This document shows positions 48,631 through 57,607 of a stretch of 64,000 nt of DNA, piece by piece. The stretch spans positions 2,356,001 to 2,420,000 of the forward strand of contig NZ_CP019113.1 of assembly GCF_001888805.2 (NCBI RefSeq), in the 5' to 3' direction. The notes under the pieces were generated by a model that had not been told where the DNA came from, made no database searches, and worked only from the letters and a program-made list of their open reading frames with translations. The translations under genes and the position numbers were made by a program. This stretch comes from Enterobacter sp. SA187. Lineage in GTDB: Bacteria > Pseudomonadota > Gammaproteobacteria > Enterobacterales > Enterobacteriaceae. Positions within the stretch are counted from its first letter, which is position 1. Each line of letters opens with the position of its first letter.

Positions 48631-49386
48631 ATGAAATTTCGCCTGTCGGCGCTCGCGCTGGGAACTACATTACTGGTCGGCTGCGCCAGCTCTGGTGAGC
48701 AGCAACAGGGGCGCTCGGATCCGTTCGAAGGATTTAACCGCACCATGTATAACTTTAACTTCAACGTGCTGGATCCCTATGTGCTGCGGCCAATTGCCGT
48801 GGGCTGGCGTGATTATGTACCGCAGCCCGCGCGTAACGGCTTAAGCAATTTCACCAGTAACCTGGAAGAGCCCGCCATTATGGTGAACTATTTCCTCCAG
48901 GGCGATCCCTATAAAGGCATGGTGCACTTTACCCGCTTCTTCCTGAATACCTTACTGGGTATGGGGGGCTTTATTGACGTCGCGGGATTATCCAACGAAA
49001 AACTGCAACGTGTGGAGCCGCACCGTTTCGGCAGCACCCTCGGTCATTATGGCGTGGGTTACGGTCCGTACGTTCAGTTGCCGTTTTATGGCAGCTTTAC
49101 CCTGCGTGAAGACGGCGGCGATATGGCGGATACGCTGTATCCGGTGCTCTCCTGGCTGACCTGGCCGCTCTCAGTAGGTAAATGGACGGTAGAAGGTATC
49201 GAGTCCCGCGCGCAGTTGCTGGATTCCGACGGCCTGCTGCGTCAGTCGTCCGATCCTTATATTCTGGTACGCGAAGCCTATTTCCAGCGCCACGACTTTA
49301 TCGCTAACGGCGGTCAGTTAAAACCTGACGAAAACCCGAATGCGCAGGCTATTCAGGACGATTTAAAAGATATTGATTCTGAATAA
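48631..49386 (+). CDS. mlaA: Outer-membrane lipid asymmetry lipoprotein MlaA (VacJ)
   Basis: This outer-membrane lipoprotein removes phospholipids from the outer leaflet and hands them to MlaC. The 251-residue precursor has a lipobox LLVGC (Cys18), then FNRTMYNFNFNVLDPYVLRP, the helical ring segment LNTLLGMGGFIDVAG and FGSTLGHYGVGYGPYVQLP. The ATG at 48631 has GGGAG upstream; an ATG at 48604 would add nine residues ahead of the signal peptide. It ends at a terminator shared with fadL. Confidence 0.96.
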   Translation: MKFRLSALALGTTLLVGCASSGEQQQGRSDPFEGFNRTMYNFNFNVLDPYVLRPIAVGWRDYVPQPARNGLSNFTSNLEEPAIMVNYFLQGDPYKGMVHFTRFFLNTLLGMGGFIDVAGLSNEKLQRVEPHRFGSTLGHYGVGYGPYVQLPFYGSFTLREDGGDMADTLYPVLSWLTWPLSVGKWTVEGIESRAQLLDSDGLLRQSSDPYILVREAYFQRHDFIANGGQLKPDENPNAQAIQDDLKDIDSE

Positions 49387-49401
49387 CCGCAAAGCAGGCA
49401 A

Positions 49402-49434
49402 TAAAAAAAGGTGAACCGAAGTTCACCTTTTTTT
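49402..49434. terminator. Bidirectional terminator between mlaA and fadL
   Basis: The stem AAAGGTGAAC/GTTCACCTTT with loop CGAA has As before it and seven Ts after it. Confidence 0.9.
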
Positions 49435-49448
49435 ATATGACGGATTGA

Positions 49449-50729
49449 TCAGAATGCGTAGTTAAAGTTAGTGCCGAACAGCCAGGCTTTACCTTCTGAA
49501 TGGAAGGTATACGGGCCTTCATTAACGGTAACTTTCTGACCGTGCATATAAGACGCACCCACATCAACCGACGCATTATCATTAAAGGCGTAAGTCGTAC
49601 CGGCGCTCAGCCACAGACGGTCCTGATCCGGAATGGAAATAGAACGTTTGCCAGCCGGAACCGGGCTATCGTCATAGGCGATACCGGTACGGAAGGTCCA
49701 GTTATCATCCATGTAATAGGTGGTACCCAGCGCCAGGCGGTAGGAATCTTTAAAGCCTTCGTCTTTATAGAACAGCGTGCGGTCGCCATCGCCGGTGGCT
49801 TTCAGCTCCTGGAACTGACTCCAGCTGGTGTAGGCGATGCTGTAGTGTACAGCCCATTGTGGCGCGACGCGGTTATAACCGGACAGCTCCCACATTTCCG
49901 GCAGATGCAAACTCAGCGAGCCTGGAATAGTCTGGCCGCCAGTACCGGCAGGGAAAGCCGTGCCCGCGCCAGGTAAGCGGTTAGCGAGTGGGCTGATGCC
50001 GCTTTTATAATCACCGTCAAAGTCAACTTTTACTTCTGAGCGGTAAGTAAAACCGTAACGGTTGTCTTTATCCAGCTCATAAAGGATACCGGCGTTCCAG
50101 CCAAAGCCCCACTCATCGCCTTCAAGGCTTGCGATTTTAGAACTGTTTTTCGGCAATGCCGCGGTCTGCTCGCCAGAATAGCGCTCAATTTTCGCGTCAG
50201 CGTAAACGGCGTCAAAGCCAAGACCAAAACTCCAGTTGTCATTTAAGCGATAAGCGCCGCTGAGGTTGAGGTTAAGGGTGGTTAAATCGGTTTTACCGCC
50301 GTATTCGCCCGCGATGTAGTTATCATTAAACTCTGTCGCCAGACCATAATTCGAGGTTACTGATGCGCCCCAGCCAAATTGTTCATTAATTGGCGCAACA
50401 AAGTGCAGGTTAGGCACCCAGGCAGTCGGCGCAATATTATCGGCTCGGGTGCTGCGACCGGTATAAGGCGAACGGCCAGAAATATTCACGTCCGGATCAA
50501 TATACACCGCGCCGCCGGAAAAGGCCGGGCGGTCGAATAAAGTAATTAATGCCGGGTTACGGCTGACGTTGCCTGCGTCATCCGCAATAGCGCCTTCACC
50601 TGAATAAGCGCGGCCAAGGCCAGAGGAAGAGAATTCGTTTAACTGGAAGCCCGCAGACCAGGCTTGTGTAGAGACAATTGCCACTGCAACTGCGAGTGCA
50701 GATTTGGTAAACCGGGTTTTCTGGCTCAT
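49449..50729 (-). CDS. fadL: Long-chain fatty acid outer-membrane transporter FadL
   Basis: This 14-strand barrel carries long-chain fatty acids across the outer membrane. The 426-residue precursor has a signal peptide (MSQKTRFTKSALAVAVAIVSTQAWS-A) and the N-terminal hatch GFQLNEFSSSGLGRAYSGEG with NPA-motif NVSRNPALITL. It ends in phenylalanine (FNYAF). The ATG at 50729 follows GAGG; an ATG at 50747 would add six residues. It is about 20 residues shorter than E. coli FadL, chiefly in the segment between AKIERYSGE and the DEWGFGWN strand. FadR-like boxes lie upstream. Confidence 0.96.
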   Translation of the reverse strand: MSQKTRFTKSALAVAVAIVSTQAWSAGFQLNEFSSSGLGRAYSGEGAIADDAGNVSRNPALITLFDRPAFSGGAVYIDPDVNISGRSPYTGRSTRADNIAPTAWVPNLHFVAPINEQFGWGASVTSNYGLATEFNDNYIAGEYGGKTDLTTLNLNLSGAYRLNDNWSFGLGFDAVYADAKIERYSGEQTAALPKNSSKIASLEGDEWGFGWNAGILYELDKDNRYGFTYRSEVKVDFDGDYKSGISPLANRLPGAGTAFPAGTGGQTIPGSLSLHLPEMWELSGYNRVAPQWAVHYSIAYTSWSQFQELKATGDGDRTLFYKDEGFKDSYRLALGTTYYMDDNWTFRTGIAYDDSPVPAGKRSISIPDQDRLWLSAGTTYAFNDNASVDVGASYMHGQKVTVNEGPYTFHSEGKAWLFGTNFNYAF

Positions 50730-51098
50730 GACCATAACCTCATACATTTATTTTTATGCATTAATTGTTACGTACCGTAACAGGAGCGCGAAGTGTAGGG
50801 TCTGAGGTACGACTTACAAATCAGACCAGTGGCGGAAGTATAGGTCCGACCAGAGGGAATGTTGCAAGGATGTTTATAAGATTTTTCAAATGTGATCTTC
50901 GAAACGCGATCTGCGTGGCAAATTTGTGCACCGTTACGGTTATCAGCAACGGCGAATTTTGTTTTAGATCATTTTAAGCTGTGATAACGGTCACTATCCG
51001 GCAATTGTGAGATTAACGACTGGAGCCACTTTTACGGGGCGCGTAAAATAACCACATCGTTTATGGCACCCCGAGTGCAAATACAGAGGAAATCTACA
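50730..51098. promoter_or_regulatory. Divergent fadL/yfcZ regulatory region with two FadR-like boxes
   Basis: This is 369 bases between fadL and yfcZ. Two FadR-like operators are visible: AAATCAGACCAGT (50818-50830) and TAGGTCCGACCAGAG (50841-50855); read on the minus strand both contain CTGGTC followed by GAcc/GAtt. They lie 90-125 bases upstream of the fadL ATG, which fits control of fadL by fatty-acyl-CoA-responsive FadR. No gene is seen in the rest. Confidence 0.7.
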
Positions 51099-51383
51099 AT
51101 GAGTAAATGCAGTGCTGATGAAACCCCGGTTTGCTGCTGTATGGATGTGGGCACCATTATGGATAATACCGACTGCACCGCCTCTTACAGCCGCGTATTT
51201 ACCACACGTGCCGACGCAGAAGCGACGCTTGCCGCATTAACGGAAAAGGCGCGCAGCGTGGAGTCAGACCCCTGCCAGATCACCTCCACCTTTACCGACG
51301 TTGAAGAGGGTGTGCGTCTGGATATTGATTTTGTTTTCGCCTGCGAAGCGGAAACCCTGATCTTCCAGCTCGGCCTGCGTTAA
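51099..51383 (+). CDS. yfcZ: DUF406 family protein YfcZ
   Basis: This is a 94-residue protein of the DUF406/YfcZ-YiiS family, unknown function. A cysteine cluster near the N-terminus (ETPVCCCMDVGTIMD) and the ending IFQLGLR are conserved with E. coli YfcZ. AGAGGA precedes the ATG at 51099; the frame is open from 51063 but those residues are not conserved. It lies between fadL and fadI on its own. Confidence 0.9.
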   Translation: MSKCSADETPVCCCMDVGTIMDNTDCTASYSRVFTTRADAEATLAALTEKARSVESDPCQITSTFTDVEEGVRLDIDFVFACEAETLIFQLGLR

Positions 51384-51499
51384 ATTCCCCTTATCACGCT
51401 CCTGATCCTCAGGAGCGTTTTCTCCATCATCTCTGTGTATTAGCTCGCAAAAATCCCCTCAGCCAGTTGGCTAAATGTAAAAAAAAGGTTAAGACTAAT

Positions 51500-51516
51500 A
51501 TCAGGTCAGACCACTT
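51500..51516 (+). promoter_or_regulatory. FadR operator of fadIJ
   Basis: ATCAGGTCAGACCACTT is a near-palindromic match to the FadR operator (GGTC-N-GACC core), 29 bases before the fadI start. It should repress fadIJ until long-chain acyl-CoA accumulates. Confidence 0.82.
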
Positions 51517-51544
51517 TGCATGATGTTATTTACAGGGGAGTGTT

Positions 51545-52855
51545 ATGAGTCAGGCATTACCGCTTGTCACCCGTCAGGGCGATCGCATTGCCATTGTCAC
51601 CGGATTGCGTACCCCTTTTGCCCGCCAGGCCACCGCCTTTCACGGCATCCCGGCCATTAGCCTCGGGAAAATGGTGGTGGGCGAAATGCTCGCCCGCAGC
51701 GAAATTCCGCCTGACGTCATCGAACAACTGGTGTTTGGTCAGGTGGTGCAGATGCCCGAAGCGCCAAACATTGCCCGCGAAATTGTGCTTGGCACCGGCA
51801 TGAACATTCATACCGATGCGTACAGCGTCAGCCGTGCCTGCGCCACCAGCTTTCAGGCGGTGGCGAACGTTGCCGAAAGCCTGATGGCGGGTACCATTCG
51901 CGCCGGTATCGCGGGCGGGGCGGATTCCACCTCCGTACTGCCCATCGGCGTCAGCAAAACCCTGGCGCGTACGCTGCTCGACCTCAGCAAAGCCCGCACC
52001 GCAGGGCAGAAACTAAAACTCTTTTCCCGTCTGCGCCCGCGGGATTTACTCCCCGTGCCGCCCGCCGTGGCGGAATACTCCACCGGTTTACGCATGGGCG
52101 ATACCGCCGAGCAAATGGCAAAAACCTGGGGCATCAGCCGCGAACAACAGGATGCGCTGGCGCATCGCTCCCACCAGCTGGCGGCGCAGGCCTGGGCGGA
52201 CGGTAAACTGGCGGACGAGGTGATGACCGCCTACGTGCCGCCGTACCGTGATCCTGTGGTGCAGGATAATAATATTCGCCACAACTCCACGCTTGCTGAT
52301 TACAGCAAACTGCGCCCGGCGTTTGACCGTAAACACGGCAGCGTCACGGCGGCCAACAGTACGCCGCTGACCGATGGCGCGGCGGCGGTGATCCTGATGA
52401 CCGAATCCCGCGCCAGGGAACTGGGGCTGACGCCGCTCGGATTCCTGCGCAGCTACGCCTTTACCGCCGTCGGTGTGCAGCAGGACATGCTGCTGGGTCC
52501 GGCCTGGTCGACGCCGCTGGCGCTGGAGCGCGCAGGCATCACCCTTAACGATCTAACGCTGTTTGATATGCATGAAGCCTTTGCCGCCCAGACGCTGGCA
52601 AACCTCAAGCTGATGGCCAGCGACCAGTTCAGCCGCGAGGTGCTGGGTCGCAGTCAGGCCACCGGCGAAGTGGACGACAGCAAATTTAACGTGCTGGGCG
52701 GCTCTATCGCCTATGGTCATCCGTTTGCCGCCACCGGCGCGCGCATGATCACCCAGACGCTGCATGAATTACGCCGCCGGGGCGGGGGATTTGGCCTGGT
52801 GACGGCCTGCGCCGCAGGCGGACTTGGCGCGGCAATGGTCCTGGAGGCCGAATAA
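51545..52855 (+). CDS. fadI: 3-ketoacyl-CoA thiolase FadI
   Basis: This is the thiolase subunit of the anaerobic beta-oxidation complex, cleaving 3-ketoacyl-CoA with CoA. The 436-residue protein, as in E. coli, has the acyl-accepting cysteine C99 in SVSRACATSFQAVANV and the C-terminal active-site motifs GGSIAYGHPFAATGAR and VTACAAGGLGAAMVLE. GGGGAG precedes the ATG. Its TAA overlaps the fadJ ATG by one base (TAATG). A FadR operator lies just upstream. Confidence 0.97.
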   Translation: MSQALPLVTRQGDRIAIVTGLRTPFARQATAFHGIPAISLGKMVVGEMLARSEIPPDVIEQLVFGQVVQMPEAPNIAREIVLGTGMNIHTDAYSVSRACATSFQAVANVAESLMAGTIRAGIAGGADSTSVLPIGVSKTLARTLLDLSKARTAGQKLKLFSRLRPRDLLPVPPAVAEYSTGLRMGDTAEQMAKTWGISREQQDALAHRSHQLAAQAWADGKLADEVMTAYVPPYRDPVVQDNNIRHNSTLADYSKLRPAFDRKHGSVTAANSTPLTDGAAAVILMTESRARELGLTPLGFLRSYAFTAVGVQQDMLLGPAWSTPLALERAGITLNDLTLFDMHEAFAAQTLANLKLMASDQFSREVLGRSQATGEVDDSKFNVLGGSIAYGHPFAATGARMITQTLHELRRRGGGFGLVTACAAGGLGAAMVLEAE

Positions 52856-55002
52856 TGGATATGACAACTGCATTCTCCCTGATTGTGCGCCCGGATCAGA
52901 TCGCCGTGGTGACCATTGATGTGCCCGGCGAAAAAATGAATACCCTGAAGGCGGAATTCGGCGTTCAGGTGCGGGCAATTTTGAAACAAATCCGCGAGAA
53001 CAAAGATCTGCGTGGCGTGGTGTTCATTTCGGCGAAAACAGACAATTTTGTCGCCGGGGCCGACATCCACATGATCGACCGCTGCAAAACCGCTAAAGAC
53101 GCGGAAGAGCTGGCCCGTCAGGGGCAACAGGTGATGGCGGAAATCCATGCGCTCACCATCCCGGTGATTGCGGCGATCCATGGCGCCTGTCTTGGCGGCG
53201 GTCTTGAGCTGGCACTGGCCTGCCACGGGCGCGTCTGTACTGACGATCCCAAAACCCAGCTTGGGCTGCCGGAAGTGCAGCTCGGCCTGTTACCCGGCTC
53301 CGGCGGCACCCAGCGCCTGCCGCGCTTAATTGGCGTCAGCACGGCGCTGGAGATGATCCTCACCGGCAAAATGCTCCGTCCGCGCCAGGCCCGTAAAGTG
53401 GGGCTGGTGGATGATGTGGTGCCGGTATCCATTTTGCTGGACGCGGCCGTGGAACTGGCGAAAAAAGGCAAACCGACCGGGCGTCGTTTGCCCGTGCGCG
53501 AACGCATTATGGCTGGCCCGCTCGGGCGCACCCTGCTGTTTCGTATGGTGGAGAAAAAGACGCAGCAGAAAACCCACGGCAACTATCCGGCCGCGCCGCG
53601 CATTCTGGACGTGGTGCAGACGGGGCTGGCTCAGGGGCGCAGCAGCGGTTATGAGGCAGAAGCCCGCGCCTTCGGCGAGCTGGCGATGACCCCGCAGTCC
53701 CGTGCGCTGCGGCATATCTTTTTTACCAGTACCGACATCAAAAAAGATCCGGGCAGCGCCGTCGAACCCGCGCCGTTACGTGCGGTGGGCATTCTGGGCG
53801 GTGGTCTGATGGGCGGCGGCATTGCTTACGTTACCGCCAGCAAAGGCAAACTGGCGGTGCGCATCAAAGATATTAAACCTGCCGGTATCAATCATGCGCT
53901 GCAATACAGCTGGCAGCAGCTTGATAAAAAAGTCCGTCGCCGCCATATCCGTCCTCAGGAGCGTGACAACGACATGGCGCTGATCTCCGGCACCACCGAT
54001 TACCGTGGTTTTGCCGGGCGCGATATCGTGATCGAAGCGGTATTCGAAGATCTGGCGCTAAAGCAGCAAATGGTGGCGGAAGTGGAGCAGCACTGCTCGC
54101 CGCAGACCATTTTTGCTTCTAACACCTCGTCGTTGCCGATTGGCGATATTGCTGCGAAAGCCGCGCGGCCGGAAAATATCATCGGCCTGCATTTCTTCAG
54201 CCCGGTGGAGAAAATGCCGCTGGTAGAGGTGATTGCGCATGCGCAAACCTCAGAGCGAACCATCGCTACTACGGTGATGCTGGCGAAAAAGCAGGGTAAA
54301 ACGCCGATCGTTGTGGCGGATAAAGCGGGCTTTTACGTCAACCGCATTCTTGCGCCCTACATCAACGAAGCGATGCGTATGCTGACGGAAGGCGAGCAGG
54401 TCGAGCATATCGATCGTGCGCTGGTAAAATTTGGCTTCCCGGTCGGCCCAATCCAACTTTTGGATGAGGTGGGAATCGATACCGGCACTAAAATTATCCC
54501 TGTGCTGGAGAGTGCTTATGGAGAGCGTTTTTCCGCGCCTGCAAAGGTCGTTTCTGCAATTTTGAACGACGATCGCAAAGGCAGAAAAAATGGCCGCGGA
54601 TTCTATCTTTACGGTGCGAAAGGGCGTACAAGCAAGAAGCAAGTGGACCCGGCGATTTACCCACTGATTGGCGCATCCGGGAATGCGAAACTTTCGGCGG
54701 ATCAAATCGCGGAACGCTGTGTGATGATGATGCTCAACGAAGCGGCGCGCTGCCTTGATGAGTCGGTGATCCGCAGCGCCCGTGATGGCGATATTGGCGC
54801 GGTATTTGGCATCGGGTTCCCGCCATTTTTGGGCGGACCGTTCCGCTATATGGATACGCGCGGCGCGGGGAATATCGTGGCGACGCTGGAGCGTCTGGCG
54901 GCGCAGTACGGCCCACGATTTACGCCTTGTGAATACTTGTTACAAATGGCGGCGCAGCGCGAAACGTTCTGGCCTGCGAATAACACTGATCCTGTAAGTT
55001 AA
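52855..55002 (+). CDS. fadJ: Fatty acid oxidation complex alpha subunit FadJ
   Basis: This bifunctional enzyme combines an enoyl-CoA hydratase/isomerase (residues 1-190, IHGACLGGGLELALACHGR) with a 3-hydroxyacyl-CoA dehydrogenase (residues 310-700, NAD loop GILGGGLMGGGIAY and the HFFSPVEKMPLVEV segment). It has 715 residues, one more than E. coli. Glutamate-containing LGLPEVQLGLLPGSGGTQRLPR carries the hydratase catalytic region. It pairs with FadI under one FadR operator. Confidence 0.97.
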   Translation: MDMTTAFSLIVRPDQIAVVTIDVPGEKMNTLKAEFGVQVRAILKQIRENKDLRGVVFISAKTDNFVAGADIHMIDRCKTAKDAEELARQGQQVMAEIHALTIPVIAAIHGACLGGGLELALACHGRVCTDDPKTQLGLPEVQLGLLPGSGGTQRLPRLIGVSTALEMILTGKMLRPRQARKVGLVDDVVPVSILLDAAVELAKKGKPTGRRLPVRERIMAGPLGRTLLFRMVEKKTQQKTHGNYPAAPRILDVVQTGLAQGRSSGYEAEARAFGELAMTPQSRALRHIFFTSTDIKKDPGSAVEPAPLRAVGILGGGLMGGGIAYVTASKGKLAVRIKDIKPAGINHALQYSWQQLDKKVRRRHIRPQERDNDMALISGTTDYRGFAGRDIVIEAVFEDLALKQQMVAEVEQHCSPQTIFASNTSSLPIGDIAAKAARPENIIGLHFFSPVEKMPLVEVIAHAQTSERTIATTVMLAKKQGKTPIVVADKAGFYVNRILAPYINEAMRMLTEGEQVEHIDRALVKFGFPVGPIQLLDEVGIDTGTKIIPVLESAYGERFSAPAKVVSAILNDDRKGRKNGRGFYLYGAKGRTSKKQVDPAIYPLIGASGNAKLSADQIAERCVMMMLNEAARCLDESVIRSARDGDIGAVFGIGFPPFLGGPFRYMDTRGAGNIVATLERLAAQYGPRFTPCEYLLQMAAQRETFWPANNTDPVS

Positions 55003-55210
55003 GGTCAGTAAAGGGTAAATCTGTCGTTGAATGTGTCGGCGCTGTTCATTTTATAAACAGTGATTGACTATACTTACGCCATTGATGTAAAACACAGCGT
55101 TTCATTCAACGAATGGATAAGGCACAATGCCCGGCCATTGTCTGTTTCGGTGTAAACATGTTGTTTCATTCGGGCGGTTCAATGCTTCTGGTTAACAAAA
55201 GCGGTGCAAT
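55003..55210 (+). promoter_or_regulatory. fadJ-sixA intergenic region with inverted repeat
   Basis: This 208-base gap holds a perfect 10-base inverted repeat TCGTTGAATG (55024-55033) and CATTCAACGA (55103-55112), 69 bases apart. A TTGACT/TATACT-like stretch lies at about 55063-55075, too close to be a normal promoter pair. Nothing else is recognised. Confidence 0.35.
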
Positions 55211-55702
55211 ATGCAAGTTTTTATCATGCGTCACGGCGACGCTGCTCTGGATGCAGCCAGTGACTCGGTTCGCCCTTTGACTTCTTGTGGCTGTGATGAG
55301 TCCCGTCAAATGGCAACCTGGCTGTTAAGCCAAAAAGTGAACATCGAGCGTGTACTGGTCAGTCCGTTTCTGCGTGCCGAACAGACGCTGAGCGAGGTAG
55401 GGGAGTGCATGAACCTGCCGGACGATGTGGAGATCGACGTCCTGCCCGAGCTGACGCCCGGTGGCGATGTGCGTATGGTCAGCGCGTATTTGCAGACGCT
55501 GGCTAACGAAGGTGTATCTTCGGTGCTGGTGATTTCGCACCTGCCGCTGGTGGGTTACCTGGTGTCAGAACTGTGCCCGACCCTGACGCCGCCAATGTTT
55601 TCTACCTCAGCGATTGCCAGCGTTACGCTGGATAACGCAGGGAAAGGGGTGTTTAACTGGCAAATGAGTCCCTGCAATCTGAAAATGGCGAAAGCGATTT
55701 AA
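55211..55702 (+). CDS. sixA: Phosphohistidine phosphatase SixA
   Basis: This is a small phosphohistidine phosphatase that modulates the ArcB HPt domain and, in E. coli, the nitrogen PTS protein NPr. It has 163 residues, two more than E. coli. The RHG catalytic motif is MRHGDA with H8, and the second active-site histidine lies in VLVISHLPLVGYL. It stands alone between fadJ and REP elements. Confidence 0.95.
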   Translation: MQVFIMRHGDAALDAASDSVRPLTSCGCDESRQMATWLLSQKVNIERVLVSPFLRAEQTLSEVGECMNLPDDVEIDVLPELTPGGDVRMVSAYLQTLANEGVSSVLVISHLPLVGYLVSELCPTLTPPMFSTSAIASVTLDNAGKGVFNWQMSPCNLKMAKAI

Positions 55703-55719
55703 TCCCGCCTGACCCTGTA

Positions 55720-55750
55720 AAAAGAGCCGCTGATGCGGCTCTTGTTGTTT
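55720..55750 (+). terminator. Terminator after sixA
   Basis: The stem AAGAGCCGC/GCGGCTCTT with loop TGAT is followed by GTTGTTT, an imperfect T tract, 18 bases past the sixA stop. Confidence 0.75.
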
Positions 55751-55767
55751 CTGGCGGCTGGGGTTTT

Positions 55768-55886
55768 GTCGGGTGGCGCTTCGCTTACCCGACCTACAAC
55801 TGGTGGCTGGTTTTGTCGGGTGACGCTGTGCTTACCCGACCGACGGGTTACGAATTCGTAGGCCCGGCAAGCCTGCGCCGCCGGGC
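55768..55886. repeat. Cluster of three REP elements between sixA and smrB
   Basis: REP palindromes lie at 55768-55793 (gtcgggtggcgc/ttacccgac), 55815-55840 (gtcgggtgacgc/ttacccgac) and 55862-55886 (gcccggcaagcc/gccgggc), the third inverted. They separate the convergent genes sixA and smrB. Confidence 0.78.
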
Positions 55887-55907
55887 ATCCCGGCACCGGG
55901 CACGTGC

Positions 55908-56459
55908 TCAGGGGAGTTCTGGCGGCTGCCACTCTTCCACTTCGATCAGCACCAGCAGGGCCGCATCGCCGCCGTACTCTTTCGGTGCCTGATGGAAGGC
56001 CATCACGTGCGGATGCTGCGCCAGCCATAATGGTGTTTGCTGCTTGAGAATATGCTTCCCGTGGCCATGCATCACACAGGCGCAAAACACATGTTCGCGG
56101 CGGCAGGCGGCAATCAGCGCGCCCAGCTCCTGCTTCGCCTGCATCTGCGTCAAACCATGCAAATCCAGAAACAGCTCCGGGGAGTAATCACCGCGGCGGA
56201 TCTTTTTTAATTCGAAATGACTGACGTCCGGGCGCACATACTTTGCCGGGCCGTCGGTATTAAGCAGCGGCTGAAACTCATCAGAAAAATAGTGGCTGGC
56301 ATCCGCCTGCTCCGATAACAGGCGCTTCACCGGCACCTCCGTCACTTTTTTACGCAGCGGGCGGTGAACAATGGTGTCCTGCTGGATTTTGCGCGTGCCT
56401 GTCATGAGCTGCCGGAACAGCGCCTGATCCTCCTCGCTGAGCGATGCTTTCTTTTTCAT
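55908..56459 (-). CDS. smrB: Ribosome rescue endonuclease SmrB
   Basis: This Smr-domain nuclease cleaves mRNA between collided ribosomes. The 183-residue protein matches E. coli (formerly YfcN). The Smr domain covers residues 95-175 with LDLHGLTQMQAKQEL and VMHGHGKHILKQQ, which hold the catalytic DLH and HGH motifs. The N-terminal region is the ribosome-binding part. It diverges from prmB, the two frames being 167 bases apart from start to start. Confidence 0.94.
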   Translation of the reverse strand: MKKKASLSEEDQALFRQLMTGTRKIQQDTIVHRPLRKKVTEVPVKRLLSEQADASHYFSDEFQPLLNTDGPAKYVRPDVSHFELKKIRRGDYSPELFLDLHGLTQMQAKQELGALIAACRREHVFCACVMHGHGKHILKQQTPLWLAQHPHVMAFHQAPKEYGGDAALLVLIEVEEWQPPELP

Positions 56460-56626
56460 TTTTCTGTCTCATCTTTTATTTCCGCCAGTTTACCCGACTC
56501 GATGCGGCCTGTGTGCAGGCAAAACGCATTTTTCCCCGCCGGGCAGGTGCGAGAATGCTGATTTATCGGCGTCTTCATGGCAAACTAGCCGCCGAATTTA
56601 CAGCAATGCATGTCCTGGAGGATAGT

Positions 56627-57559
56627 GTGGATAAAATTTTTGTCGATGAAGCAGTCAGTGAGCTGCATACCATTCAGGACATGTTACGTTGGTCGGTCAG
56701 CCGATTCAGCGCGGCCAATATCTGGTATGGGCACGGTACCGATAACCCCTGGGACGAAGCCGTCCAGCTGGTGTTACCGACGCTCTACCTGCCGCTGGAT
56801 ATTCCGGAAGAGATGCGTAACGCGCGCCTGACCTCCAGCGAACGCCACCGCATCGTTGAGCGCGTGATCCGTCGCGTCAACGAGCGTATCCCGGTTGCCT
56901 ATCTCACCAATAAAGCCTGGTTCTGCGGCCACGAATTTTTTGTCGATGAACGCGTACTGGTGCCGCGCTCGCCGATTGGCGAACTGATCACCAGCCGTTT
57001 TGCGGGCCTGATCAACCAGCAACCACAGCATATTCTCGATATGTGCACCGGCAGCGGCTGTATCGCCATTGCCTGCGCTTATGAATTCCCGGAAGCGGAA
57101 GTGGACGCGGTGGACATCTCCCCGGACGCGCTGGCGGTGGCGGAGCACAACATCGAAGAGCACGGCCTGATCCACAACGTCACGCCGATCCGCTCCGATC
57201 TGTTCCGCGACCTGCCAAAGGTACAGTACGACCTCATCGTTACCAATCCGCCGTATGTCGATGAAGAAGACATGTCGGATCTGCCGAACGAATACCGTCA
57301 CGAGCCGGAACTGGGTCTGGCCTCCGGCAGCGACGGCCTGAAGCTGACGCGCCGCATTCTGGCCTGTGCGCCGGACTACCTGACCGATGACGGCATCCTG
57401 ATTTGTGAAGTGGGTAACAGCATGGTACATCTGATGGAGCAGTATCCGGATGTGCCCTTCACCTGGCTGGAGTTCGACAACGGCGGCGACGGCGTCTTCA
57501 TGCTGACCAAAGCGCAGCTGGTGGCCGCGCGGGAACACTTCAGCATTTATAAAGACTAA
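56627..57559 (+). CDS. prmB: 50S ribosomal protein L3 glutamine methyltransferase PrmB
   Basis: PrmB N5-methylates a glutamine of ribosomal protein L3 with S-adenosylmethionine. I chose GTG at 56627 (VDKIFVDEAVSEL), which gives 310 residues as in E. coli and has GGAGG four bases upstream; the frame is open from 56444 but the extra 61 residues are not conserved. The SAM-binding motif ILDMCTGSGCIAIA and the glutamine-binding NPPY motif (IVTNPPYVDEED) are intact. It is followed by aroC in the same direction. Confidence 0.95.
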   Translation: MDKIFVDEAVSELHTIQDMLRWSVSRFSAANIWYGHGTDNPWDEAVQLVLPTLYLPLDIPEEMRNARLTSSERHRIVERVIRRVNERIPVAYLTNKAWFCGHEFFVDERVLVPRSPIGELITSRFAGLINQQPQHILDMCTGSGCIAIACAYEFPEAEVDAVDISPDALAVAEHNIEEHGLIHNVTPIRSDLFRDLPKVQYDLIVTNPPYVDEEDMSDLPNEYRHEPELGLASGSDGLKLTRRILACAPDYLTDDGILICEVGNSMVHLMEQYPDVPFTWLEFDNGGDGVFMLTKAQLVAAREHFSIYKD

Positions 57560-57607
57560 ACCGCACAACTAAGCCGCACAACAACACAACAAAATAACGG
57601 AGCCGTG

